A program made the position numbers and the translations under genes. Below the pieces are notes generated by a model, which was not told the DNA's origin, made no database searches, and saw only the letters and a list, made by a program, of their open reading frames with translations. This document shows positions 1 through 11,940 of a DNA stretch of 64,000 bases, one piece after another. The DNA is from Trogon surrucura (lineage: Eukaryota; Chordata; Aves; Trogoniformes; Trogonidae): positions 14,058,501 to 14,122,500 of the forward strand of contig CM036633.1 of NCBI GenBank assembly GCA_020746105.1, in the 5' to 3' direction. Numbering within the stretch: position 1 is the stretch's first letter; each line of letters opens with the position of its first letter.

Positions 1-2433
1 TGGGGTCTGAGTCTGCTTTTGCCTGAGGGTACCAATGCCAAGATACTCATTGTACATCTTAACAGCTTGTCTAAGACCAGGATCAGGCCCAGAGGGGCTT
101 CATCCTGCTCCTTCCTCCCTTCCCTTGCCCCATTTTGGGGTGGATACTAAACTTGCTGAAAGGCAGCAAGTTGGCAGATGCAGAAGTGCTGAATTGCAGC
201 TTGAAGAACGACAGAGAGTGATTATTGCTGTCCAGGAGAGAAGGATTAATACATCAGCCCAATGCGAGACTCATATTTCGGGCAAAGTATTTTCATACAG
301 GCAAGAATCTACATCAATTTTCTCAGTTACTTGATTCATAGAAAGACACTGCTGAAGAAACAAGGAGGAGAAAAAAAAAAGGAAAATAAAGGCTCAGAGG
401 ATACTTTATCAGTTATTATATTAATGTGCAGCAAGGTACTGCTGGCAGGAAGAAGCTGAATCTCAGGGCTTGTTAACAAAAAGCATCGAGCTGATGCAGA
501 GGATCTGTTGCTCGTTTTGCCTTTTCCAAACCGCCTCTCCTCAGACTGTCAGGAAAGGTGAGGGATCCAGTCCAGCACTTTGCCTAATAGGAAGAGGGGA
601 GAAAAGGTCTGTTAAAGCTTGGCTGGTGTGCTGCTCCTCAGCCAGAGTGAGCGTGATGGATGGGATGGTTGCTCAGCATCAGGCAGGGTGCAAAAGGGCC
701 TCAGGAACATCTATTAAAGCAATCCATTTTCCCAGGCTCATCTGGCACTCACTCTTTGTCACCACACTTGTTACCTTTTCCTGATGGTAAATGCTGGGGA
801 ACTTCAAGGTATTTGAACAGTCAGAGACGACAAATCCCTACTAAGAAGAAAGTGTAAAACAGCAGGAGAAACATGTCGGCTTCATCCTGAGTGAACATTA
901 AATACATTTCACATTTGTCTAAGGAGACAGTTAATGGGAAAACAGGCTCTTTAATTGAGCAGGCTGAGAGCCTCACACAGCTGCATATAACAAACGCGCA
1001 GGAGAAAGCCATTTTTCTACGCAGGGATCCCAGCCTGGGTGAGGCAGGAGGGAACATTTCTTCCAGAGAATTAACAGCAAATGCAAGAGGCTGGTGAGGA
1101 CAATCCAACGCGATGCTTTTCCCAGCGCGGCTTTATTTAAAGGAACAGAAAGGGGCCTTGGATCAGGCATTCAGCCCAAAAGTGGCCCGAGGCAACGTAA
1201 AATCAGCGGGTTATTTTTTTGTTGTGTTTTACAGTTGTCTTAAAGCCCAGGGCATGCCAACTGGTATATGCAACTTGTCTAGGTCGTCTGCAGAGCAGGT
1301 TTTTTCTCGCCCAAGTGACTCACTGACAACATTACTCACCAGGAAGCTGATGTATCTCTGCAGTGTTGCACCTTCTGCCAGTCCCAAAGCGTTTGGCAAG
1401 AAGCAGTTCAATCGATTTCACGATCCCTCTAACAGAGAGCTTAGCATTATGGGGTGCCACACGACCCCTTCCATATCTGCAGCTGGATTGGCCCCTTCTG
1501 GGTTCAATACTTCTCAGCAGCCTCTGAAGTAGAAGGTATCGACAATTATGCCAGCTATGGTAGACCAGAAAATACTCCAAAATTTTGTACGAGTTTTCTA
1601 AAATGTATTTTCCCTGGGACAAGAGGTGTGCTGCACATGCCCACTTGCAGTTACATCAATCTTCCCTCCCCATGCACAATCCTTCAAAGCTTGCTCTCCT
1701 GCAGCATGACTGCTTTGCGGTCTAAAGAGTTTCTAAGATCCTGTGATTAACATGAATATTATTTTCCTTTACCTGCCAGAAATGTTGTTCAGATACGGAA
1801 TTCAGAAGTGGAAATCTATTATCACTGCAGGGTATATACCAAAGGGTGGTGGGGCCAGGACACAGCCAGAGCACTGCACCTGCTTTCATTGTTATGCTAA
1901 TTAATAACATGCTAATCAAATGAAGAAAGCCCACTACTACAATGCCAACGGAAGGGGTAGAGGTAAGGATGTAGCAAGAGAGGGGTTGAAGGAGTCTCTG
2001 TTGTTGTCAAGTTCTCTTCCCTCTCATTCCCATCACATCAATTTATTAAACTTTGTCTTGAAGGCAGTGCTCCCCAGGGGAGGCTGTTAAAAGAGCTTCC
2101 TCTACCATATATCAAGGAACCTCCACATTTGCAACTAAACTTCATACTTAACCAGTTTGTTCTTGTTCTGTAGCTTAAATCTCCTCTCCTCCATGGGGCT
2201 TTATCTCCCCTCTCTCTTCTTCACAAGCACTTACAGCTGAATGGGCTGCATGAGCATCCCCTCCCTCAGCAGCCTCTTTTTCTCTCTATTTTCACTCTTC
2301 TCCATGGCTGTACACCTAAAATCCTTTAGCAGCCATCCCCTCAGCAAGTACTGCCTCAGGTCCTCCATGTCACACCAAGGTAGGTTTCCAGAAGCGATAC
2401 CCCCTAATAGTGGTAACAGAGATCTTTTTTCCA

Positions 2434-2460
2434 TCTCTTCCCCCCTCCCCCTCCCCTCCT
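2434..2460. repeat. Short C/T-only tract
   Basis: An uninterrupted pyrimidine run of about 27 bases, mostly C blocks separated by single T. It is low-complexity sequence. No acceptor AG follows it closely, so I do not read it as part of a splice site. Confidence 0.7.
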
Positions 2461-5400
2461 GTCACTCCCCACTTTGGTTTACCTAGAAGCTGGGAACATC
2501 CTCAGCTTTCCAGCAGCAGAAAGGCAGGTAACAGGTTTTCTACCATATCAGGGATCTGGATCGCTAATTCCCAGAACAGCAAACAGAAACTCTGATCAAC
2601 ACCAGGAAATTCTCTCATGCTTGTGTGTTCATTAAGTGCATTAAGGACAGAAAAACGTAACAGGTCAGAGGACATGGGGAAGTCTTTTTCTGGCTTGCCT
2701 TGCCTGAGATACCATAGCTCTCCCAGTTTGCATTAGTGCTGCCCCACTGCCAGGCCGTCGGCAGGACCAGGAGATCTCAGGTGAGAACTCTGACTGGGTA
2801 GACTAGGTGTAGAGGTGCACTCGAAGGGACTCTGCTTCTTCACAGCCCAAATGCTGTTAGACCATATCAAACACCTTTCAGACCCTTAGTATTCTCTTCT
2901 TATCCCGCTACTAAACTGGAAAGCCAGTTCCAGTCATAGACAACGAATGGCCATGGACCAGCCTTCCCAGTCTTCCACGCAGGGCATCCCAGGAGAATGA
3001 GGAAGCTACTTGCCCAGAATGAGGAGAAACCTTTGTTAAGGAAGGGAAGAGAGAAGTCAAGGCAATGAGAAAAGAGAGGCTGGTACTTTAATGCCTGCGG
3101 CAATCCCCCTCTGCCTGGCTGACTCTTGTGCTGTGCAGATTTTCCTGGTGGTGAGTGAGGAGGTTTCTCTTACATTGGTGAAGCTCCAGCCAGAGTCAGC
3201 CCGGGGAAGGGATATGTCAGGGATATGTCTTTGCTGCAAGGCAGGTGGTACCTCAATTAGGTGAGTTCTGTTCATCACCTGCCTCAAGGACCATAGGTTT
3301 CTTAACTTCCATCAAAGATAAAAAAATAATTATAGGACAATAGGCATAAGAGTTAAATAATGCCTCATCTTTAACGTAAGACTGGGCATATTGTTCCCCC
3401 TAACAGAGGAAGAACAATTAGCCTTGGAGAGTATTAACATGTTGAATGTGCGATGTAACAGGGATTTGTGTGGCAAATCGCCTTACGAGACTCCACTGAA
3501 GTGAGACTGGGTTTTCTAAGGTATTTGCAATGCTAATGCTTGGCAACACAGTGTATCTGGTGATCCTGCATGACAGGGAGGGCTATAGGTACAACGTGAA
3601 CCAAGGGAAGAAGGGTTATTAAATATGATATAAGGTACACAGCAGATGAGTAATCTACAGATGCATAGGTGATGGAAATGGTTCAGGAATTTGAGAAAGG
3701 GTTTTCTTAAAGGGTGAGATGTTCTCCTGGGAAGACATCTCTGGTCTATTTCTTACATAGCTCATTTCCACTAAGCAAAAGGGGTTGTGAGTTAGGTAAT
3801 AAGCTATTAGGACTTGTCTGTTAGAAGATGCGATATTAATACAAAAGAGTATTAAATTTGTGTCGTCTTGTTTTTGCTGTTGAGGGAATAAAATACTTCC
3901 TTAATAACCACTCTATGACTGTTTGGAAGGAGGGACTTCATTAAGGAACAGGTGTTTAAACACCTTCTTTACTCAAGGGTTCATACTCTACCACTGCTAA
4001 ATCCGTGGAGTCAGTAAAGTTCAAAATTCACTGGTTTTGGATGTCTAGTGATGTATGTGCAACACGACACAATGTGCCAATCCAGGACCTATCAGGTGAG
4101 TGTCCACACAACACCATCCACAACGAACTCCAGTGGCTGGGATGGAGACACAAACGAGGGAAGGAGTCCTCTGATCCCCTCCCAAGAGCCTGGATCCCAG
4201 GAAAGTTGGGAAACCTCAAGAAAATATTATAAAACATTAGAAAATGAAACGTCTGGTCCCACATTTGTAAAATCACCTAAGAAAAGGTTTGTCCCTCCTT
4301 AGAAGGCGGCAGTTTTCTTTGCACTTTATAATACAGATATTTCTTAAGCTATTTCAGAAAAGGAATTCCCATCTCCAGTGAGCCACAGTGGTTGTAAATA
4401 TGTCAGTCTCTGTGGTCTTTCCCTGGCAATTTTCAGCAGCACCACTTTCCAGAAATCAATTCTAATCCCATTGAAAACAAATGGCATTCAATTTAATATA
4501 ATTTTGATCTATCCTTAAAGAGGAAATTAAGTTTTTCCGTCATTAGGAAGAGCCAGCTCCTTCCACCCCACTATTTACTTCCCTCTTGTCCTTCCATACA
4601 CAGAACTGGAGTCATCCAGGAGGTGTTAATTATTTGGTTTATGTCTTCCCTTATCCCTTTCCTATGTTAGAGAGAAATTGTATTTAAATGTTATTTTCTT
4701 CAGCCTTGTTATCACAAACGCTCTGTAAAGCAATTTGGCACGCCTTGTTTCCAGAGGCGTTCTGAGAAACAATTTATGACTCCACACTACTGACTGGTAT
4801 CGTGGCTCTGTTCATGCTTTACTAAACTAAAGTCTGCAGCTAAAAAAGAAAAAGAACCCGCGCCCACAGACATCCCCAGCTGGTCGAATTCACAGATCTG
4901 GAGATTCACGAACCAGTGAGCGCTCCCAATTTGCCAAGCAGATGAATTGGAATGAGCGCGCAGAAGTTCACCCCATAAACTGGGTAATGGGAGCCAGCTA
5001 TTGTGCTTCACGCAGTAAATGCCCCCAATTTGTTGCCGCATGAAAATAGCTCAAACCTTTCATTGCATCTGTGCTGAAGAATAGAGTTGTGTCAACTCCA
5101 GTCACTGGTGACGCAGAAGTTTTTGTCCATATGTGGCTGCTTTGCAGCTTCGTACCAGTGACTCTAATAACCAGTTTGGCTGGTCTTTTCAAATCACCAC
5201 AATTTGTGTGGGCTATTTTAATAAGACCATCAGTAAGCCCTCCCCCGGTGCCGACCTCCGCTTTCCATCTGCCCATGTTCACCAGTCACTGCCAACATCG
5301 AGCTACAAAACTGTTGAGGCAAGTACAGATAATTTTAGTTCCCGTTTCTTTTCAGAAGGGTCATCTTATCCTCATGTGGGAGGAAAAATTAGAAAATTAT

Positions 5401-5816
5401 GCTCTCCGAGTATCCTTCTGCAAGGCGTAAAGGATCAGCCTGGGCAGTTGCTGAATGCACCTGATAACCTTCTGATCCTTCATCTCATTTTAGCAGCATA
5501 AAATAAATAGTTCCTGTATTTCCTGTCCCAAACCACTGCGTAGGAAGGCTAAATAGAGCTAAGAGCCATAATTTTCAAGAACATGGGCTCTTCAGAGCTG
5601 TTCAATACAGGGGCACATCAGAATCTCCCCAGAAAAGAAGGCGGCATTGAAAAAGTCGTGACTTTTTTCCTTTATACTTACTTTCTGCTCGTAGTGGTGC
5701 ACGACACAGCCGAGGATGGTGAATTGCGCTGGCCTGGCCCCACATCTCAGGTTTGGCAACATGTCTTAGATGTACTACATGCAGAAATACGACTAGACGC
5801 TCCTTTTAATTAGGGA

Positions 5817-5841
5817 GAAAAAAAAAGAAAAAAGAAAAAAA
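5817..5841. repeat. A-rich low-complexity tract
   Basis: Runs of A interrupted by single G (an A/AG pattern). No polyadenylation hexamer lies just upstream, so this is ordinary low-complexity sequence rather than a retroposed tail. Confidence 0.7.
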
Positions 5842-6895
5842 GATCCTAGAGATTGCTTTTGACAGTGGTCTTCAGCGTTGCAGAATTCCAACTCCCTCCG
5901 ATTCGTGAAGCAACCCTGGTTTAGTCAAGTCTACCCATTAAAAACTGGCTGGATTTGGGCAGCTGTAGTACAGAAAAAGTAAAAAGCACGACACAGAAAA
6001 GCAAATGAAATCCAGACAGATCTACCTTAGTCCTGCCCTTCGTTTTATTCACTCCTATCTGTAATATGTTTCATCAGGCAGCCTTGACAATAGGCCACTG
6101 CGCCAAAGTCATGTTTCACAGCACATCCCTGCTACTAAAAGAGGGAAGAAAAGAGATAAATATTGGTAAACGGAAAGCAAAGGCAGAGACACAGAAGAAA
6201 GAGGGGAAGGAGAGCTTGTCTTGGCTTGTGAAGTAAAAATGAACGAAGAAAAACTTCTCTCTCCCCGAATTACAAGCAGCAGGCTATTAGACCAGTAGTT
6301 TTCTCCCTCTCACTCCCTACACTGCAGTTTAGACAAGCTTAATTTACTGACTGCTCTCAGGGTTTCTCACACCAGCACACTGGAGGTCAGACTGAGAGTG
6401 CCCGAGTGGATCCAGAAAGAAAACCAGAAATAAAGGTGAGGGAACGTGGACAGACTTGAACACACCAGGTCTGGCCTGGTCACCTCGGTACACTCCTCCA
6501 GCCTTGGCAGCCAAGTCAGACGTGACCAGGATCTTCCAAGGTGCTTCCTAAAACTCTTGGGTGCCACCAAGGAAGGTGGATTTCTCCATGCAGCCTGTGA
6601 TCACCCGTTTAATAAGGACAAGCTGGATGAGCTGATCTGCTCATGGATATACAGCAAACGTCAGTCCTCTACACTGTCCTGAAGGCAGATCTCAATCAAT
6701 TGAATTGCCAAAAATAGCTTTTTCGGGTGGAAACTGGGATGTAACCTCACTGTGCTGTGGTCTGGGCTCTGTGCAGAGGACATGTCAGGCTGCCCATGTG
6801 GGTTGAGGGCTGCGATGGACACAGGAGCAGAGGTCTCTGCTTGAGCTGCCCCTGGCAGGGCTGGGAAACCAAAATCCAGACTGGTCTAGGAAATG

Positions 6896-6915
6896 TTTTT
6901 TTTTTAAAAAAAAAA
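6896..6915. repeat. T10A10 palindromic homopolymer pair
   Basis: Ten T are followed directly by ten A, giving a perfect 20-bp palindrome. Such tracts are stiff and disfavour nucleosomes. They are also prone to sequencing and assembly length errors. No gene context is visible. Confidence 0.8.
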
Positions 6916-7504
6916 GAGCCAGCCAGCTTCATTTGAATGACATGTTTCATTTAATCATTTCACTTTGATCTTTGAGGATGTGGGGTACTGACGCTGATGG
7001 AATGGGAGAGACTTTTAAAATGAAAATTATTTCCAAAGGGAAAAAAATCTCAAATCTCTGAATCTGAAAACACGGGAATGACATTTTCATCTTGGGAGAT
7101 TTTCCCCTGCCTGCTTCGATTTCCTACTAATGCATATCTTATAAAGGCAGAAATTATCTCGCATAATATTTCAGTATTGCCAAATTTGAATCCTTTATCA
7201 CTTCTCATCAAGGAGGGGCTCCTCAGGTGAGATAAGTCCTGGTCTCCTGCAAAATTTCCTTACAAAACATCTCCCTTGCTCCTGCTGCTGAATGCACTTG
7301 TTCCGCTGACAGTGACTGAAACATATTCTGAAATCTTCCCCCCCTCAACCTCCTCAGATGCCATCACCTATAGATAATGCTTCAGCTCTGCCCATAAGTG
7401 ATGTTTCAAGTGAAATCCTGCTTCCCTGCACTCAGGGATAGAAAACATGATGCTTTCACTATTTCTTCCATCAGAAAGGTACACCAGAATCACAGGTTTC
7501 CTTT

Positions 7505-7525
7505 AAAAAATAAATAAATAAATAG
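7505..7525. repeat. (AAAT)n microsatellite
   Basis: An A-run grades into about four AAAT/TAAA units. It is a short simple repeat 50 bp upstream of the candidate exon at 7575-7767. Confidence 0.75.
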
Positions 7526-7574
7526 AAATAGGTTTCTAGGCCAGAAGGTAGGCTATAAAGAACATTTTTTTCAG

Positions 7575-7767
7575 TGTGACAAGCATGATGTCACCTAACA
7601 CAATTTTAACGTATATTTTACCACAGCCTCTCAGGAAGTTTTCCAAGATCGGTTCAGCATCATCTCTGCCCAAGAGAAGAGGAGCAGCCTACCGCAACTC
7701 GTCCCAGAGAAACGAGGACAGCGAGAAGAAATATAGGAAATATCTGAGAAGCCTGGGGAAAATGTAG
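7575..7767 (+). other. Candidate terminal exon, unrecognised
   Basis: I do not recognise this peptide. Two acceptor-like sites precede one open frame: a T-rich stretch ending TTTTTTTCAG at 7574, and TATTTTACCACAG ending at 7626, with a branch-point-like TTTTAAC upstream of the second. From 7627 the frame reads PLRKFSKIGSASSLPKRRGA, then a basic, charged tail ending YRKYLRSLGKM and a TAG at 7765-7767. The segment has several CpG dinucleotides, more than its flanks. The tail is strongly basic, with KRR and KK pairs. No signal peptide, membrane segment or known domain is visible. It could be an alternative or terminal exon of a gene whose other exons lie outside the window, or a chance frame of about 63 codons. 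No upstream partner exon was found. Confidence 0.2.
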
Positions 7768-8426
7768 TCACAGGCTGGTGATGTTGAAACTGGTGTTTTC
7801 CTTTTGGAAAGCCCTTCTTACGATGGCTGTGCTGTGGCCCATACATTAATAGTCCATTAATCCTTTAGAAAGGACTGGATCATTTGCCATTAAGCTTTGG
7901 GCCGAGTTTTCCAAAGAGCTCTGCACATGGAACAGCTTTTAGCTGTGGATGTTGACCATTAGAATTTAGCCTCAAGATCTTGGTACTTTAAACCCACACT
8001 CCTGCAAAAGAAACAAGCCTGAATGCACCTACATTTATCTCCCCACTACTCTCTAACCCCATTACACCACTCTGACAGCACTAATTAATCAGATATCCAG
8101 TTTAAGTGGTGCATTATAAGTTTACATGTAGAAATTTCTACCCTGGACTGAACGCTTATGTCCTGGTTTGGGTAGGGATAAAGTTAATTTTCTTCACAGC
8201 AGATGGTGAGGCACAAGGAGTTGGGAAGGGTCACAGTTGGGACAGATGACCAAAGGGCTGTCCCAGGCAACACCATCCTTCCTAGACCATACAATGTCAT
8301 GTTCAACGTATAGAGCTGAGGAGAAGAAGGAAGAGGGGAGTGTTCAGAGTCGCTGCGTTTGTCCTCCCAAGTGACGTTAGGTGTGATGGAGATGGCCGAG
8401 CACCAGCCAGCCCATGGGATGTGGGG

Positions 8427-8652
8427 AATCACAGAATCACACAGAATGTTGAGGGTTGGAAGGGACCCCAAAAGATCACCCAGTCCAACCCCCTGCCAGA
8501 GCAGGGTCACCCAGGGCAGATCACACAGGAACATGTCCAGGCGGGTTTGAAAGTCTCCAGAGCAGGAGACTCCACACCCTCCCTGGGCAGCCTGGGCCAG
8601 GGCTCCGGCACCCGCACAGGGAAAAAGTTTTTCCTAATATTTTTGTGGAATG
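8427..8652 (-). mobile_element. CR1 LINE 3' fragment, nested in LTR
   Basis: This is the 3' end of a CR1 non-LTR retrotransposon, inserted in reverse orientation. Read on the plus strand it opens with AATCACAGAATCACACAGAA, the reverse complement of the CR1 3' octamer repeats. It continues GGTTGGAAGGGACC and CCAGTCCAACCCCCTGCC. It is truncated at its 5' end near 8652, the usual result of incomplete reverse transcription. It sits inside the LTR at 8159-8830 and is therefore younger than it. It is nearly identical in subfamily to the copy at 21045-21385. Confidence 0.93.
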
Positions 8653-8667
8653 AACCCCTGGTTTTGC

Positions 8668-8708
8668 TTTGCTTTACCTATTAAACTTTTTGCTTTACCT
8701 ATTAAACT
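8668..8708 (+). repeat. 21-bp tandem duplication in LTR
   Basis: GCTTTACCTATTAAACT occurs at 8671-8687 and again at 8692-8708, a period of 21 bases. Each copy contains ATTAAA (8680-8685 and 8701-8706), the likely LTR polyadenylation signal. The duplication lies just after the CR1 insertion. Confidence 0.85.
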
Positions 8709-8830
8709 GTCCTTATTTCAACCCACAAGTTTTCTCACTTTGACTCTTTGACCATCTCCCCATTGCATCAGGGGGAAACGAGTGAGTGGCTACATGGGGC
8801 TGAGCTGCCAGCTGGGGTTACACCATCACA

Positions 8831-10756
8831 GCTTCGTAAAAGCATTTGCGATACTTGGAATTCCGCCCTTTGTCTAATATCCACGGTCATTATAAATTGT
8901 TACAGCTTTCTTACGTGTCTTCAGCCCGCAGTACGAAAATTCTCAAAGGAGAATGTGTTCCCTTTCCAAGCAGAATGCTTCCTTTGTGACAGCAGGTACA
9001 TTTTCATGATTATCCATAATTTGCGGCAAACTTATCATTTTCATAAAAACTCAGCAAGAATATAAATGTGCACGGGGCACAAATATAGATGCATCATTAT
9101 TCAAAATGTTCCTACTCGCAGTTCTCACATGCCTGCCTGGTTCTATTTCCAAACTCGCTGTTTGTTTTTCTTTCTCGTTTGCTTCTTTGGGATATTTCTA
9201 CATACCCCATCAGCTTGAACCCAGAACTTCAAATATAGCCATAAAACAATCTATAATTTTGGAGAAAGTGAAAAAAAAAAAACAAACACCCCAAAACTCA
9301 TAGGGAAAGTTCAGACTTTGAACTTTGGTGACAAAGAAGATTTTTTCTTATTTTATGAAGTAATTTGTAACATCACTAATTTGAATGAATTTGATATTCA
9401 GGGAGAACAGGCTTGTTTCAAATGTTTTTTCAGTGGATGCTGGGTCTTTGTTGAAAATCTGGGGAAGTAAAAGCACAAGTGCCACTGCAAAGGCAAGGGT
9501 GGCAAGTACAGGCTGCTCTATTCCCCCTGAAATAAACACCTGTGGCACATTTTCTCTGCCTGGAATTCCCACCAACACCTCTCCTTTTTCCAGCTGCTAC
9601 TGTCATTGTAAAATTTCTGCTTAAGGAGGAAGGCAATCATGGTTAGAAGCAGGAGCTCAATCCAGGAATGCTTCCTGCCTCATTCCCCACCCAGGGGTGC
9701 AGGAAGCCGTTTCTCCACACTCTTGTTCCCAATTATATGCAGCAAAATCAGTTATTTCCACTTGCACTCTTCCTGGCAACTTCAGCAGGTGGCAGGAAGA
9801 AAACTACAGTCTTAATTCAAAAACATCTTGACTTCATATATTTCTCTGTGGTTACAACAGGGAAGAGTCTGGTCACGTCTTAAGATAATGTTGTGCTGTG
9901 TCCAACGTACTATAATCACTTGCACAGCTCACGGTGGCGCTTTTAGAAACAATTTTGTGAGAAATTAACCCCACGTAACTCTTACACATCCTCTCTAGCA
10001 GCGTGCTCCTTCTTGAGAGCGCTAGCAAACCCTCCCAAAAGCAGATCTTACAGGTCACATCCTGCCCATTAGTCCTGGAGGTGACAAGGAGGGGGATTTA
10101 ACACATTCGCTTTGCTAAACCATCACCCTCGGGACCAATTCTGCACGAGGCTCTGCAGACAGGCGGTGACACCAACTCGCAGTCCCACTCGACGGTGAAC
10201 CACACAGCAGACACTCGCAGTGGAAAGCTTCCCCAGCAGTTCATGTACTAATTGCTCTGCATAATTAGCAGCAGAGCTCATTTTGAAGGTGGAAGTCTTA
10301 TAACATAGGGGGTGTGACCACAGCAATTTGACTGACAATTCCACGGGAAGATTTAAGCAGCAATTACTTTACAACGATGTTATGCACAGGGCTGGAAAGC
10401 ACCTCATCACTGGCTTGTAGCGAGAGGAATGATCTGGGAAGAAAATTGCCATCCAACCTACTGCCCAATCTCACATCAAATGTATTTCTGTCTGTGTATG
10501 AGGACTGTAGGCTAAGCAATTTTAATGCTACACAGCAAATAACTCCTTGCAGTGCTTCAGCTGGCCCCAGCCACAAAGACAACTCTGGGCTATTTGGAAG
10601 ATACTTATTCAAAATAGTCCAAATTCAGGAACTTCCTAGCATTCTGTTTTGTGGAGCAATGGAGAAATGACTCTCGGAAAAGGCGAGAGCCCCTGTGGGA
10701 GCAGCCACACACCAGGAGCTTCTAATTGTGCTCCCAGTATAGAGGGTTTGGTCCGA
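8831..10756. other. Unique non-coding sequence
   Basis: No supported gene or repeat. An A-rich patch lies near 9270-9285. Open frames on the two strands overlap each other and show no domain. Confidence 0.6.
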
Positions 10757-11216
10757 GAATCATAGAATGGCTGTAGTTGGAAGGGACCTTAGAGACCATC
10801 TAATCCAACCCCCTGCCATGGGCAGGGACGCCTCTCAACTGGATGAGGCTGCTCAAGGCTCTGTCCAACCTGGCCTTGAACATCTCCAGGGAGGGGGCAG
10901 CCACAGCCTCTCTGGGCAATCTGTTCCAGAGTCTTGCCACCCTGGGACTAAAAAGTTTCTTCCTAAGATCCAATCTAGATCTATTCTCCTTCAATTTAAA
11001 TCAATTTCCCCTTGTCCTATCACTGGACACTTACCAAAAGTCCCACCCCAGCCTTTCTGCAGGTTCCCTTCAGGCACTGCAGGCAGTGATAAGGTCCCCC
11101 TTGGAGTCTTCTCTTCTCCAGCTGAACAACCCCAGCTCCCTCAGCCTGTCCTTGATCCAGGGACTGGAGCACCTCTGCTACATCTTTGTGGCCTCGTCTG
11201 GACTCGTTCCAACAGA
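10757..11216 (-). mobile_element. CR1 LINE fragment with ORF2 remnant
   Basis: A 5'-truncated CR1 in reverse orientation, about 460 bp. The plus strand begins GAATCATAGAATGG, followed by GTTGGAAGGGACC and TCCAACCCCCTGCC. On the minus strand a short frame (10800-10994) reads LWNRLPREAVAAPSLEMFKA, the conserved C-terminal signature of the CR1 reverse-transcriptase protein. Upstream protein sequence is broken by stops and frameshifts. It belongs to a different, older subfamily from the copies at 8427 and 21045, because the block after CCCTGCC reads ATGGGCAGGGACGCC. Confidence 0.93.
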
Positions 11217-11769
11217 GTACCAGGGGTCAGTGAAAGAATTCAGACACCTAATAACCAAACATTTAGGTGCTCCCTGTGCAGCAATACTTTGGTTTAGGTG
11301 GCTTAAATTGTAACTCATAACCCAAGTCGCCCTCAAGTGAAGTACCTCGATGACGGATGCAACAAATTGAATGGCCGTGTTTGAATTACCCTCTGTAGCA
11401 GGAGATTACAGGGAAAAAAACAACCAACCAAAAACCCACAACAAACCACAAGATCTTAAGCTTTAGCAAGATGGCAGTAGTCTAACAGGAAATTCTTTTG
11501 TTACATTAACAAATGACAGTAATCGTGCCTAGCATTCCTTTAAATAAAACCAAATAGCAGCTTTATATATCAAATAAATAACGATAAGCACCTTCAAGCA
11601 TTAGTGGATACATCCCACTGTATTGAAAAGTGATACTAGCTGCCTAGTGCAATCCTAATAATATCTCACTTCACAGCAGAAAAATCTGCATCAAAAGCAG
11701 TTGGTCATACTTGGCCTGTGGTGATGATTTTAGAATAAGAGTTTCTTCCCATTTTTCCACCTTCCTCAG

Positions 11770-11940
11770 TCATAGAGTCTGGAAAAGACCTCCGAGATCA
11801 TCAAGTCCAACCATCAACCCAGTACTACCGTGACTACTAAACCATGTCCCAAAGGGCCACACATCTACATGTTTTTTGAATGCCTCCAGTGATGGTGACT
11901 CCACAACTTCTTTTTTGTCTCTTTTCCCCACCGAACATTT
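11770..11940 (-). mobile_element. Decayed CR1 LINE fragment
   Basis: A short reverse-oriented CR1 3' fragment. The plus strand reads CATAGAGTCTGGAAAAGACC, then ATCATCAAGTCCAACCATCA, AACCATGTCCC and AATGCCTCCAGTGATGGTGA. These are the landmarks of an older CR1 subfamily. Similarity fades near 11940. It lies about 550 bp from the preceding CR1 and is an independent insertion. Confidence 0.85.

Larger units (their letters stand above)
1..7574. other. Unique non-coding sequence
   Basis: No gene, RNA gene or recognisable transposon is visible here. Open frames are all short, overlap on both strands and show no recognisable domain. Low-complexity patches occur at 2434-2460 (pyrimidine tract), 5817-5841 (A-rich) and 6896-6915 (T10A10), and are listed separately. 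The stretch is typical of bird intergenic or intronic DNA. Confidence 0.6.
8159..8830 (+). mobile_element. Solo ERV LTR interrupted by a CR1
   Basis: A long terminal repeat of a bird endogenous retrovirus. It starts TGTCCTGGTTTGGG, with GATAAAGTTAATTTTCTTC soon after, and ends GGGGTTACACCATCACA, so it has the canonical TG...CA ends. Flanking pentamers GCTTA (8154-8158) and GCTTC (8831-8835) match at four of five bases and fit a 5-bp target-site duplication, as is usual for ERVL-like elements. The 3' part holds ATTAAA polyadenylation-type signals and the ACTGTCCTTATTTCAACCCA block I associate with this LTR group. A minus-strand CR1 fragment (about 8427-8652) splits it, so the LTR itself is only about 450 bp. 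No gag, pol or env sequence is next to it, which implies loss by LTR-LTR recombination. The family name is not certain without a repeat library. Confidence 0.85.

Noticed and set aside
10843-11313. Long plus-strand frames of 156 and 176 codons
   Set aside because: They are antisense shadows of the minus-strand CR1 copy. The meaningful reading is the CR1 protein remnant on the other strand.
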